Shown here: one piece after another, positions 5,950 through 13,900 of the stretch
Layout of the letters: each line of letters opens with the position of its first letter
How positions within the stretch are numbered: position 1 is the first letter of the stretch
From: DASWVC01 sp036401335
GTDB lineage: Bacteria > Verrucomicrobiota > Verrucomicrobiia > Chthoniobacterales > JAFAMB01
Length of the DNA: 14,071 bases
Assembly: GCA_036401335.1 (NCBI GenBank)
Contig: DASWVC010000037.1
Coordinates: 1-14,071 of the forward strand
Direction: 5' to 3'
Made by a program: the position numbers and the translations under genes
The notes under the pieces: generated by a model
What the model saw: the letters and a program-made list of their open reading frames with translations, nothing else
What the model was told of the DNA's origin: nothing
Database searches by the model: none

Positions 5950-7464
5950 TCACATCAGGTTTGCGCCGACTTCCGCCAGGGCGCTGCGTTCGCCTTTGGT
6001 CAGGCAGACGTGGGCTGTGATGGACTGTCCCTTAAGGCGGCCGCGGGTGTAAACCAAACCGTTCGAGCGGCTGTCCACATAGGGGTTGTCGATCTGAGCG
6101 GGGTCGCCAACCATCACCAGTTTGGAACCTTTCGACATCCGGGTCACCACCGTTTTTGCCTCCAACGGAGTCAATTGCTGCGCCTCATCCAAAACAAAAT
6201 AGCGGTTCGGAATGGAACGCCCCCGGATGTAACACAAGGCCTCGATCTCGACGCAGCCTTGTTCAATAAGTTGTTCATACGGCTTCAGACCCGGGCCTGT
6301 CCCCGGGCCCGGCGAAAGTGGTCCGGGTGCCTTGCTTCGGCGCACCTTTTTTGCCTGTTCGGGCAAGTTCTGCACGGGCAGGAGCAGTTCAAAAGCGTCG
6401 TAAATGGACTGCAGCCATGGCCGCATCTTCTCGTCGAGATTGCCTGGCAGAAATCCCAGGGTGTCGCCCATCGCCACAACCGGCCGGCTGACCGTCAGCC
6501 CGCTGAACGCCCGGGACCAGTACAAGTGAAGGCCTGCCGCCACCGCGAGCAATGTTTTTCCGGTGCCGGCCTGGCCGTAGCAGGTCACAAGCGAAATGTT
6601 GGGATCCAGCAGTGCGTCGAGCAAACATTGCTGGCCCAGGTTTATCGGCTTCAGGTGTACCCCGCGGGGGTTAACCAGCGCCGCCGGCAGCGCCAAGCGG
6701 CGGCAGGTACCGCCGCCCAGGTGCCGCGCCGGGAGCACTTTCGCACCTTCGGAAGCGAGGAACACGTACTCATTCACGTCAAGTGCGGGACCATCCTTGA
6801 GCGTTAACTCGCCGGAACTGGCAAAACGCTGCAGCTGATGGGGGTCAATGACGATGGTTGTCTGGCCATAACCCTCGACGTCCGTCACCTCCACCTTGTC
6901 GTTCTCATAGTCTTGAGCTTCCAGACCGATCGCCAGGGCTTTCAGCTGCATGTTCAAATCCTTGGTCACCAAAACGGTGCGTTCGGGTGAACGGCCCTTA
7001 ACGTAGAGGCAAAGGCCCAGGATGCGGTGGTCGGGTTTTTCCAGGTCCCGGAAGGTTTGTTGGAATCGCCGAAAACCTTTGTTGGTGCGCAGAGAGGAAA
7101 GGTACTCGTTTACCGCGATGCGAATGGTGCCGCCGCCCGGCGTCTTCGCCCCACGGGTTACCAGTCGGCTGTCCTGGTTGAAACACCGGGTCAAAAACCG
7201 GTGGACGGCCCGCGCGTTGGCCCCGCGTTCGGTTTGTTCATTCTTGAACTTGTCCAGCTCACTTAAGACGTCGATGGGAATCCAGACGTGGTTGTCGGCA
7301 AACCGGTAGACCGAATGCGGATCGTGGAGCAGTACGTTCGTGTCGAGAACGTAGTTCTTGACGGGCGAATCGTGTCCATTAGAACCATCCGAGCCCAGTT
7401 GCTCCGTCCGGTTCGCGTCCTGGAACAGCCCAGGTTGATCTTCGGCGTACATCCAGGTTAGCAA
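5950..7464 (-). CDS. PhoH-family ATPase with N-terminal PIN domain
   Basis: This is a PhoH2/YlaK-type protein: an N-terminal PIN nuclease fold fused to a PhoH P-loop ATPase, a group linked to RNA cleavage and unwinding. PIN residues are visible: D41 (VLDTNVLL), E69 (LSELDKF), D145 (DHRILG) and D169 (VTKDLNMQLKA). The ATPase half has Walker A GQAGTGKT (297-304), Walker B YFVLDEAQ (422-429) and the motif GDPAQID (453-459). A Pro/Gly-rich stretch at about 379-393 (PGPLSPGPGTGPG) separates the two halves of the ATPase and looks like an extra linker. A TTG start at 7464 has GGAGG nine bases upstream and overlaps the upstream FmdB-like gene by 7 bases; an ATG at 7452 lies just past that gene's stop, without a ribosome site. 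The first 35 residues are unlike the family and probably disordered. Confidence 0.93.
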   Translation of the reverse strand: MLTWMYAEDQPGLFQDANRTEQLGSDGSNGHDSPVKNYVLDTNVLLHDPHSVYRFADNHVWIPIDVLSELDKFKNEQTERGANARAVHRFLTRCFNQDSRLVTRGAKTPGGGTIRIAVNEYLSSLRTNKGFRRFQQTFRDLEKPDHRILGLCLYVKGRSPERTVLVTKDLNMQLKALAIGLEAQDYENDKVEVTDVEGYGQTTIVIDPHQLQRFASSGELTLKDGPALDVNEYVFLASEGAKVLPARHLGGGTCRRLALPAALVNPRGVHLKPINLGQQCLLDALLDPNISLVTCYGQAGTGKTLLAVAAGLHLYWSRAFSGLTVSRPVVAMGDTLGFLPGNLDEKMRPWLQSIYDAFELLLPVQNLPEQAKKVRRSKAPGPLSPGPGTGPGLKPYEQLIEQGCVEIEALCYIRGRSIPNRYFVLDEAQQLTPLEAKTVVTRMSKGSKLVMVGDPAQIDNPYVDSRSNGLVYTRGRLKGQSITAHVCLTKGERSALAEVGANLM

Positions 7465-7688
7465 CAGCCGCAGCCTCCGCGGCCACAGGAAGTTCGCACC
7501 CGCGGTCCCGTGGCCGGCGCACGTTTGCCGGTCATGATCGCCAACCCACCGGCAATCACCCGGCGGACCGGCTTGCCGGTTTCCGGCTCGCGCGTGAGTG
7601 GTGCGTCTTTCATGCTTTGCTTGACTTCAAACCGTCGAACAGGTTCTCCGGGGCTGACCGGAACGGTTTCATAGATGTAGGTCGCCAT
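7458..7688 (-). CDS. FmdB-like small protein with the usual zinc-ribbon cysteines missing
   Basis: The 76-residue product keeps the FmdB/CxxC_CxxC_SSSS outline: an MATYIYE start, FEVKQSMKDAPLT at 20-32, then VRRVIAGGLAIM at 41-52. Typical members carry two CxxC pairs, one after the first strand and one after PLT. Here these places read TVPVSPGEP and REPETGKP, with no cysteine. Instead four cysteines sit at the very end (68, 73, 75, 76, in SCGRGGCGCC). Zinc binding in the usual place is therefore not possible; the tail could bind metal or form disulfides. The gene directly precedes and overlaps the PhoH ATPase gene, and codons of its Cys-rich tail supply the GGAGG that can start PhoH translation. 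Function is unknown; a regulatory role with PhoH is inference. Confidence 0.8.
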   Translation of the reverse strand: MATYIYETVPVSPGEPVRRFEVKQSMKDAPLTREPETGKPVRRVIAGGLAIMTGKRAPATGPRVRTSCGRGGCGCC

Positions 7689-7796
7689 GAGTGCCTTTGA
7701 TGTTACCTGTGAGGTGTTTCGGCTGGCAAGTCAAACCAGGCCCTTCCGCAAGTTGCCAGCCACCGTTCGGTCGAATGCCCGAGGCCGGTTGCATCC

Positions 7797-7861
7797 GGTC
7801 GGGCGATCGTCTCGCCGACCGCCGTGAGGCCCAGGCATTTCGGAAATGCGTTTTCGCATTT
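7797..7861. terminator. Stem-loops after the unrecognised membrane-protein gene
   Basis: Three hairpins lie just beyond the minus-strand stop at 7873. AAATGCG-TTTT-CGCATTT (7844-7861) is a perfect 7-pair stem. GCATTTC-G-GAAATGC (7835-7849) overlaps it and cannot form at the same time. GGTCGGGCGA/TCGCCGACC (7797-7820) has one bulged G. On the minus strand the first is met 11 bases after the stop and is a reasonable terminator, though no long T-run follows. The rest of 7689-7872 shows no gene. Confidence 0.4.
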
Positions 7862-7872
7862 GCCATCCGCTT

Positions 7873-8607
7873 TCAGAGCGCCGCTGCTTCCAGGGTTACA
7901 ACTTTGTACTCGTGGTAAGGATCATCTTTCGCCACCACCGCCGCCACGCAATCTTTGACGTCGAGCCCGAACGTGTTCCTCGAACGGTACCAGAATCGAT
8001 CGACTTTCCAGCACCATCGGTCCCCGTGGTAACAAGGTCGGGGCGGGCTCTGGTCGGCGGCATCGTGCCGGTAGGAGGCAGGTTCCCTGAGCCCTTGCTG
8101 AATGGCGCGGCCGACCGGCCCGGAAACTTGAGCGGAGAGCACGGCACGGTGGGTTGCATCGACAATCAGCGGTGGATCGCCGAGCGCTGCTTTTACCAGG
8201 GCGCTCTCGCGGCGGCGGGCGGCTTCAACAAACCGCGCAGCGTACCCGGGGTCCGCTTGCACGTTCCGGTAGACAGCCGGGTAGGAGTCGGCCCAGGTTT
8301 GAGTTTTGAGCTCCGTGAAAAGCATACCGCGCCAGAACAATGTCTCGGCAAAGCGGACCCCGGCAGCCTCGGCTTCCGCGTCCCGTCCCAGACCCGGTGC
8401 ACCCGGAGCCCTCGCCGTGGGGAAAACCGCGCCCGAAGGTGACGGTGTCACCGGCTGGGTTCCCTGGCCCCGGGGCCTCAGCAGAAAGCACCCTAACGCC
8501 ACGCCCAAAAGGACGAGCAGAGCCGCGGCGGCAGGCTTGAACAAATGGCTTTTCCGCGCAGGAGTGCGTATCATAACGGGGCTGGGCAGCGGTGCGAGCT
8601 CTAGCAT
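7873..8607 (-). CDS. Unrecognised single-pass membrane protein
   Basis: This 244-residue protein is not a family I recognise. A short basic N-terminus (RTPARKSHLFK) leads into one membrane helix at about 25-43 (ALLVLLGVALGCFLL), giving an anchored protein whose bulk probably faces the periplasm. Residues 45-80 are rich in Pro, Gly and Ala, a likely flexible linker. Residues 80-175 look helical, with a WRGMLF and TWADSYPAVYRN segment. The C-terminal part is rich in aromatic residues and contains three cysteines (192, 199, 220), around PCYHGDRWCW and FWYRSR, suggesting a small disulfide- or ligand-binding fold. The ATG at 8607 has GGAGG five bases upstream, a strong ribosome site. It is transcribed away from the cluster starting at 8700. 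Confidence 0.75.
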   Translation of the reverse strand: MLELAPLPSPVMIRTPARKSHLFKPAAAALLVLLGVALGCFLLRPRGQGTQPVTPSPSGAVFPTARAPGAPGLGRDAEAEAAGVRFAETLFWRGMLFTELKTQTWADSYPAVYRNVQADPGYAARFVEAARRRESALVKAALGDPPLIVDATHRAVLSAQVSGPVGRAIQQGLREPASYRHDAADQSPPRPCYHGDRWCWKVDRFWYRSRNTFGLDVKDCVAAVVAKDDPYHEYKVVTLEAAAL

Positions 8608-8699
8608 GGTATCCTCCGGCCGGTTGATCCAGTTGGAACGCGCCCCACACGCATTTTTCCTGATGAGTAAATGCTAATGCCTGTCTACTCCCTTGCGAT
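8608..8699. promoter_or_regulatory. Divergent intergenic region
   Basis: These 92 bases separate two genes transcribed in opposite directions, so promoters for both should lie here. The AT-richer part at about 8654-8680 is the best place to look, but I see no clear -35/-10 pair. The only firm signal is GGAGG at 8613-8617 (minus strand), serving the gene that starts at 8607. Confidence 0.35.
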
Positions 8700-8942
8700 A
8701 TGAGGTCGTCGAAAAAGCACGTGTGGCGCCCTTTCCTTCTTGAGCTCGCGGTGTACGCGATTTTTTTGCTCGTTTACTTTCTTTGTGTTCTCCACTTTCT
8801 GGGTGGCTGGTTGAAGACGGTGTTTGAACACGACCGGGCGATTTATGCCGGTGTGGCAATCCTCCTGGTCATTGGGCAAGCGTTCGGATTGGAAATCCTT
8901 ACCGGCGCGATTCTCCGATGGCTTGGCCAAAAAACGTCATGA
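8700..8942 (+). CDS. Small two-helix membrane protein, function unknown
   Basis: The 80-residue product has a basic N-terminus (MRSSKKHVWR), a hydrophobic segment at about 12-37 (LAVYAIFLLVYFLCVLHFL), a short charged link (KTVFEHDR) and a second hydrophobic segment at about 48-72. By the positive-inside rule both ends should be cytoplasmic. I do not recognise the family. There is no clear ribosome site before the ATG. The TauE/SafE gene begins 7 bases after its stop, and the stress-protein gene follows, so it is probably the first gene of a three-gene operon. It may be a small partner of the exporter, which is inference from position only. Confidence 0.75.
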   Translation: MRSSKKHVWRPFLLELAVYAIFLLVYFLCVLHFLGGWLKTVFEHDRAIYAGVAILLVIGQAFGLEILTGAILRWLGQKTS

Positions 8943-8949
8943 TCGGATT

Positions 8950-9864
8950 ATGTTTTTCCCCGTCTCCCAGGTTCATCTTAACCCGCTGGTACTCATCGGG
9001 CTGGGGTTTGTCATCGGGGTCTTCGGTGGCTTTTTTGGGGTCGGAGGCAGCTTCCTAGCCGGTCCGGCGCTTTTCGCCCTGGGCGTGCCTTTTCATTACG
9101 TGGTCGGCACGGACCTGGCCCACATCGTGGGCAAATCCATCGTGGCCGCCCGCCGGCACCGTGCGCTGGGCAACATTGACCTGCGCCTCGCCTTTATCAT
9201 GGTGGCGGGCACTCTCTCGGGTTCAGAGTGCGGGGTACAGGCGATTGAGGCCCTCAAGCGGGGAGCACAGGTGGACCGGGTCGTCGGCGTGGTCACAATC
9301 ATTGTCCTGACAGCGATGTCGTGCTTTGTCGGGTGGGAGAGTTGGACGGCGCTCGCGGCCATCCGGCGCATCGGGCCCGGTGCCGGCTCCGCCACCCTGG
9401 ACCCTTCTCCCGTCGAGCAGATCGCCAAAGCGGTTCAGCGCATCAAGTGGGCGCCCGTCGTGAGTCTGCCTCACTCGGGCATCGCAGCCGTTTCGCTTTG
9501 GGCGATCCTCGGGGTGGCGTTTGTCGGCGGCCTCTTCAGCGGATTTCTAGGGGGCGGTGCCGGCTACATCCGTATGCCTTCGATGGTGTACCTTCTGGGC
9601 ATACCCACCCACGTCGCCATCGGCACCGACCTGTTTGAAATCATCATTTCCGCCGGTTACGGCACGGTTCGGCACGCCCTGAATGGGAACGTGGACGTGC
9701 TGATCGCGCTGGTCATGCAAACCGGAGCAGCCGTCGGGGCACGCCTCGGCGCCAATCTGACTCCCTATTTTACCGGGCCCCGCATCCGGCTGGCGTTTGC
9801 GCCGCTCCCGCTTATCGGTGCCGTGCTCGTGGTTTATGGGCTGATTCACGGTCATCCGCATTGA
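8950..9864 (+). CDS. TauE/SafE-family membrane exporter
   Basis: This is an inner-membrane permease of the TauE/SafE (DUF81) family, whose members move sulfite, sulfoacetate or related organic anions. The 304-residue product has the family's internal duplication: GVFGGFFGVGGSFLAGP near 23-39 and GGLFSGFLGGGAGYIRMP near 194-211, each followed by a GTDL segment (VVGTDLAH and AIGTDLFE). Several hydrophobic helices surround them. A polar loop between the halves (about 140-175) is longer than in minimal members. The ATG at 8950 is preferred over an upstream ATG at 8824, since the extra 42 residues would overlap the preceding gene and are hydrophilic. It is 7 bases after the small membrane protein and 8 before the stress protein. 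Substrate is unknown. Confidence 0.9.
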   Translation: MFFPVSQVHLNPLVLIGLGFVIGVFGGFFGVGGSFLAGPALFALGVPFHYVVGTDLAHIVGKSIVAARRHRALGNIDLRLAFIMVAGTLSGSECGVQAIEALKRGAQVDRVVGVVTIIVLTAMSCFVGWESWTALAAIRRIGPGAGSATLDPSPVEQIAKAVQRIKWAPVVSLPHSGIAAVSLWAILGVAFVGGLFSGFLGGGAGYIRMPSMVYLLGIPTHVAIGTDLFEIIISAGYGTVRHALNGNVDVLIALVMQTGAAVGARLGANLTPYFTGPRIRLAFAPLPLIGAVLVVYGLIHGHPH

Positions 9865-9872
9865 CTTAAGGG

Positions 9873-10811
9873 ATGAGAATATTGGGATGCAGCGACGGTT
9901 CGGAGCAGGCCACCCGGGCACTGGCCTTGGCAGGAAGGCTGGCCGCAGCCCATCACGCGGAGGTGACGCTCCTGGGCATTACCGAGAATGAGAGCGAAGA
10001 ACCTGCCGTGCACGCGGCCCTGCGCCGGGCGCTGAAAGAATTTCAACGGCAAGGCATTCGCGCCGAGTTGGTAACCAAAGCCGGGGAGCCAGTCGCCGAA
10101 ATTGCCAGAAAGGCGCAAGAATCACCTTACGACCTGGTTGTCATCGGGGCGCAGCGCAGGGGGCAGGGGGATGTTTCAATACCTCCCGCGAAAGCGTACG
10201 CGATCATTGAAGCGGTCCCGGGTCCGGTGTTGGTGGCGGTCGGCGAGGAGCGCGGGCTCCGACGGATTCTGGTGGGAACCCGCGGAGGTCCGCGCATCGA
10301 ACCAGCGCTGCGTTTCACCGGGCAAATCGCCCAAGGTGGTTCTGCAACGGTGACACTTCTGACCGTACTCCCCAGCCTCGGAGGCATCCACGCCGGCCTG
10401 ACCCGTCGGGAACCGGACGCAGAGGCGTTGTTGCGGTCAAATTCGGCCCTGGCGCGGGATTTACAGGCCGAGAAACGCCGGATTGAAGGATTCGGCGTCA
10501 GGACGGCGGTGCAGGTCCGGCACGGGTTGGTTGTGGAAGAGATTCTGAAGGAGTTGAAGCAAGGCGGCCACGACCTCCTGGTGCTCGGCGCCCGGCCGAC
10601 GCCTCCTTCGTGGAGGCGGTACCTTCTTGACGACGTCACCCGTGAGATTGTTTACCATGCAGACCGGCCGGTGCTGGTCGTTCGGGGCCGCGCGGAACGC
10701 CCGGCTTGGCGGGACAAGCTCCGGCGTTCGATCAGCGGCCTGTTTGCTGTTTTTCCTAGGCGGCGCCCCCCGCCGGCCCCGGGACGGCAAGTTCCACTTT
10801 CTCCGGCCTGA
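9873..10811 (+). CDS. Tandem universal stress protein (two UspA domains)
   Basis: The 312-residue cytoplasmic protein has two UspA-like domains. The first spans about 1-124 (MRILGCSDGSEQATRALALA at the start, YDLVVIGAQRRG at 86-97, GPVLVAVG at 117-124). The second spans about 129-271 (RRILVGTRGG, then HDLLVLGARP at 233-242, DRPVLVVRG at 264-272). The ATP-binding members carry G-2x-G-9x-G(S/T) after the fourth strand. Here those glycines are largely missing in both domains (GAQRRGQGD..., GARPTPPSWRR), so nucleotide binding is doubtful. The C-terminal 40 residues are basic and Pro-rich, probably disordered. The gene follows the exporter by 8 bases. AAGGG touches the ATG, too close for an ideal ribosome site, so coupling to the upstream gene is likely. 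Usp-exporter pairs suggest regulation of the transporter, which is inference. Confidence 0.9.
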   Translation: MRILGCSDGSEQATRALALAGRLAAAHHAEVTLLGITENESEEPAVHAALRRALKEFQRQGIRAELVTKAGEPVAEIARKAQESPYDLVVIGAQRRGQGDVSIPPAKAYAIIEAVPGPVLVAVGEERGLRRILVGTRGGPRIEPALRFTGQIAQGGSATVTLLTVLPSLGGIHAGLTRREPDAEALLRSNSALARDLQAEKRRIEGFGVRTAVQVRHGLVVEEILKELKQGGHDLLVLGARPTPPSWRRYLLDDVTREIVYHADRPVLVVRGRAERPAWRDKLRRSISGLFAVFPRRRPPPAPGRQVPLSPA

Positions 10812-10905
10812 GGCGGCTGGTGCCCAGGCGGTCCGGCCCCAAGGGGTGGCAGTCCAGCAAGCGCAACGGTCTTTCCCGGCGCACCTCAGCGTCGGTGCAA
10901 GCCCG

Positions 10906-10931
10906 GGAACAGGCGTCGACCAGCTTGTTCC
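10906..10931 (+). terminator. Nine-pair hairpin between the stress protein and the secreted-protein gene
   Basis: GGAACAGGC (10906-10914) pairs with GCTTGTTCC (10923-10931), including one G-U wobble, around an 8-base loop. ATTTTC follows 6 bases later. It could end the upstream operon or be part of the control region of the downstream gene. Bases 10812-10905 otherwise hold nothing I can identify. Confidence 0.35.
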
Positions 10932-10951
10932 AGAAAGATTTTCGCTTCAGC

Positions 10952-10980
10952 TTGACTCTTCGATCAGTATTTTTTGTATT
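10952..10980 (+). promoter_or_regulatory. Candidate promoter for the large secreted protein
   Basis: TTGACT (10952-10957) and TGTATT (10975-10980) are separated by 17 bases, matching the sigma-70 consensus at 5 of 6 and 4 of 6 positions. The predicted transcript start lies only about 10 bases before the ATG at 10997, leaving little room for the GGTGGA (10982-10987) ribosome site, so the true promoter may be further upstream. Confidence 0.3.
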
Positions 10981-10996
10981 TGGTGGAATAACCACA

Positions 10997-13900
10997 ATGA
11001 CTCCACTGCCATCTTGCTTGGTCAGGTCCGTTGTTTCAGGGGTAAAAGGCGATCAATGGTCCTTCATTCTTAAATTCAATGCCGCCGGCAAAACGGCGTT
11101 GTTTGTCTCGGGATTGGCCGCCGCCTTATGCCTCCACGCGGCGGCACAGGCTGTATCGCTGGGCGCGGCCCAGGACTTGGCCGTTTTGGGCGGATCAACG
11201 GTCACCAACACGGGTGTGACCTCCATTGTCGGAGGCATCGGGGTAAGTCCGGGGACCTCCGTTACCGGGTTCCCGCCCGGAGTGGTGGCCGATGGAGCCA
11301 TCCACGCCGGTGATGCCGCCGCCGCCCAGGCCCAGGCCGATCTCGCGACGGCTTACGCCACGCTGGCGGGCGAAGCGCCGGATACCGTACTGTCGGGGCA
11401 GAACCTGGGTGGCCTGACGCTCACACCGGGAGTGTACCGGTTCGCCACCTCCGCCCAACTGAACGGTACGCTGAGCCTGGACACCCAGGGGGACCCGAAT
11501 GCCACCTTTGTCATCCAGATTGGCACCACCCTGACCACGGCGACCAACTCGGCGGTCACGCTCGTCCAGAAAACGGGTTCGGATCCCAATATCTTCTGGC
11601 AGGTCGGCAGTTCGGCCACGCTCGGCAGCAATACCTCCTTCAACGGCAACATCCTGGCCTTCACCAGCATTGTCCTTAACACCGGGACTGCGCTCGAGGT
11701 CGGGAAGGCCCTGGCGATGAATGGCGCCGTCACGATGGACACTAACTTCATCAATGGCCTGGGCGGGGGAACCTTTTGGACCGGCAGCTCCAGCAACCTG
11801 TGGTCGGGGGCGAATTGGTCTCCGGACGCCACCGGGGCAGTCTCTTCCACCCTTGTCAACGGAGGGGACGTGGTCTTTTCAGCGACTGGGGCACAGGGTG
11901 AAAACACGACTTTGGATTATGACGCAACGATTGCCAGCCTGACGGTTAATGATCCGACAGCGGTTACGATCTCCGGTCCCCATACCCTGGCCATTAACGG
12001 GGCGGGCCTTACGGGGGGAATCACGGTCAACAATGGGGCTGGCCTGACGACGATCAACAGCGCCCTTAACCTGAGCGGGACCTCCCAGACGTTAACCGTC
12101 AACAACGCGAGCGGCCTCGTAATCAACGGCTCCGTGGGTGGAACGATCGGGCTGACCAAAGCAGGGACCGGCCAGCTTATTCTGACGGGGGCCGAAACGT
12201 ACACGGGCCCCACGGAGGTCAGCGCCGGCACCTTGCAAGTTGGCGATGGGACCACCACGGGCACCGCCATCGCCTCCTCAGGTCCGGTCACCGTCGATGC
12301 GGGCGCGACCCTGGCATTGGACCTCTCGACTGGAGGGCTCTTCGGGAATGATGTCAGCAACAGCGGCCTTGTCACGACCATCGCATCCGGCGCCAACGCG
12401 GTTTCAGGGGTCATCAGCGGTTCCGGCGCTTTCACCCAGAATGGGCCCGGCTATACCTTTCTGACCGGAGCGAACAGCTACACAGGAGCCACCACGGTGC
12501 TGCAGGGCACCCTGCAGATCGGGGATGGCTCCGTCGGCACCATCTCGGCGGCCGGCCCCGTCGCGATCAGCAACGGAGCGGTTCTGGCCTTGAATCTTCC
12601 GGCCGGTGAGACCTTCGGCAATACGGTCGATGACGAGGGTCTCATGACGAACTTCGGACCTGGCATCACCACCATCTCGGGAGTCATCAGCGGCACGGGT
12701 GCTTTCTCCGAGAACAACGCGAACGGCACGGTCATCCTGACCGGAGAAAACACCTACACGGGGTCCACCACGGTGGGGGGTGGCACCGTGCAGATCGGCA
12801 ACGGTTCTACGGGATCCATTTCAGCGGCCAGCCCGGTGATTGATCAGGGCAGTCTGGTGATCGACCTGGCTGACGGTGGCATCTTCGCGAACAGCATTCT
12901 CGATAATGGCCTGGTGAACACGATCGCATCCGGCGCCAACACACTTTCGGGTGTGATTAGCGGCACGGGTGCATTTCTCCAGAGCGGGTCCGGCCGGACC
13001 ATTCTGACGGGAGAAAACACGTACTCCGGGGGTACGACGGTTTCGAGCGGTGTGCTCAGCGTTGCGAGTGACGCTAACCTGGGCAACGCAGCCGGCTTGC
13101 TTACCCTCAAGTTTGGGGGTGAGTTGCTGACCACAGCCGACTTCACCAGCGGGCGGTCCATCAGCCTCGACCCGCCGGCCCCGGGTCCGGGCATCATTAC
13201 TGCGTCAGGACAAGGGCCCACGAACACCCTGGCGGCAGCAGCCGATACGACGGCCACGTACACTGGAGTCATCTTCGGCGTGGACGGGCTGCAGATCGGC
13301 GACGCCACCAACACGGGCACCGTGGTGTTAGCGGGCGCCAACACCTACACGGGTGGCACCGCCGTCCAACCCTCTACTACCCTTATCGCCGAAGCCAACA
13401 CCGCCCTTGGCGCTGATCTGGTGACCCTCCACAGCGGCACGCTGCTGATTCCGTACGCCGGAGTGGCCCTGGCCAATCCGGTGTACTTCGGCGTGGGCGG
13501 CGGCACGTTTATCAACGCCGGCACGTTGAACAACAACGTCCTGGATGCCAGTGGCAACTGCGGATGCCCGCAAACGGTTGTGAACGTCGGGGCTATCAAC
13601 GGCGACGTGCTGCTGGGCTCGGGGCCCAACACGGTGCTGTTGTACAGCGGCAGCGCGATCACCGGCAACCTGGACCTGGGGAGTAACTCCGGTTCGACCC
13701 TGACCCTGAGTGGTGTGGGTGACCAACTCTGGTCGGCGGCGGTAACGGGCACGGAAGCCAACCAGGGCTCGCTCTTGAAGCAAGGACTGGGCACTTGGAC
13801 GCTTGACCGGGACGTAACTGCGCCCGCCGGAACGACCGTGGCGTATGGAGGCTTGGTGGTGAATGCCACCCTGATCAGCCCGCAGGTGACCGTCGACAGC

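Noticed and set aside
5866..6807. Forward ORF of 313 codons opposite the PhoH gene
   Set aside because: The minus strand encodes PIN and PhoH motifs in order; the forward product is Gln/His/Arg-rich with no family resemblance.
7846..8442. Forward ORF of 198 codons opposite the unrecognised membrane protein
   Set aside because: The minus-strand gene has a strong ribosome site and a clear membrane helix, while the forward frame has neither and is Arg/Pro-rich.
10756..10995. Minus-strand ORF of 79 codons diverging from the secreted-protein gene
   Set aside because: It has a GTG start without a ribosome site, overlaps the end of the stress-protein gene and spans a perfect hairpin. It is not wholly implausible, but unsupported.
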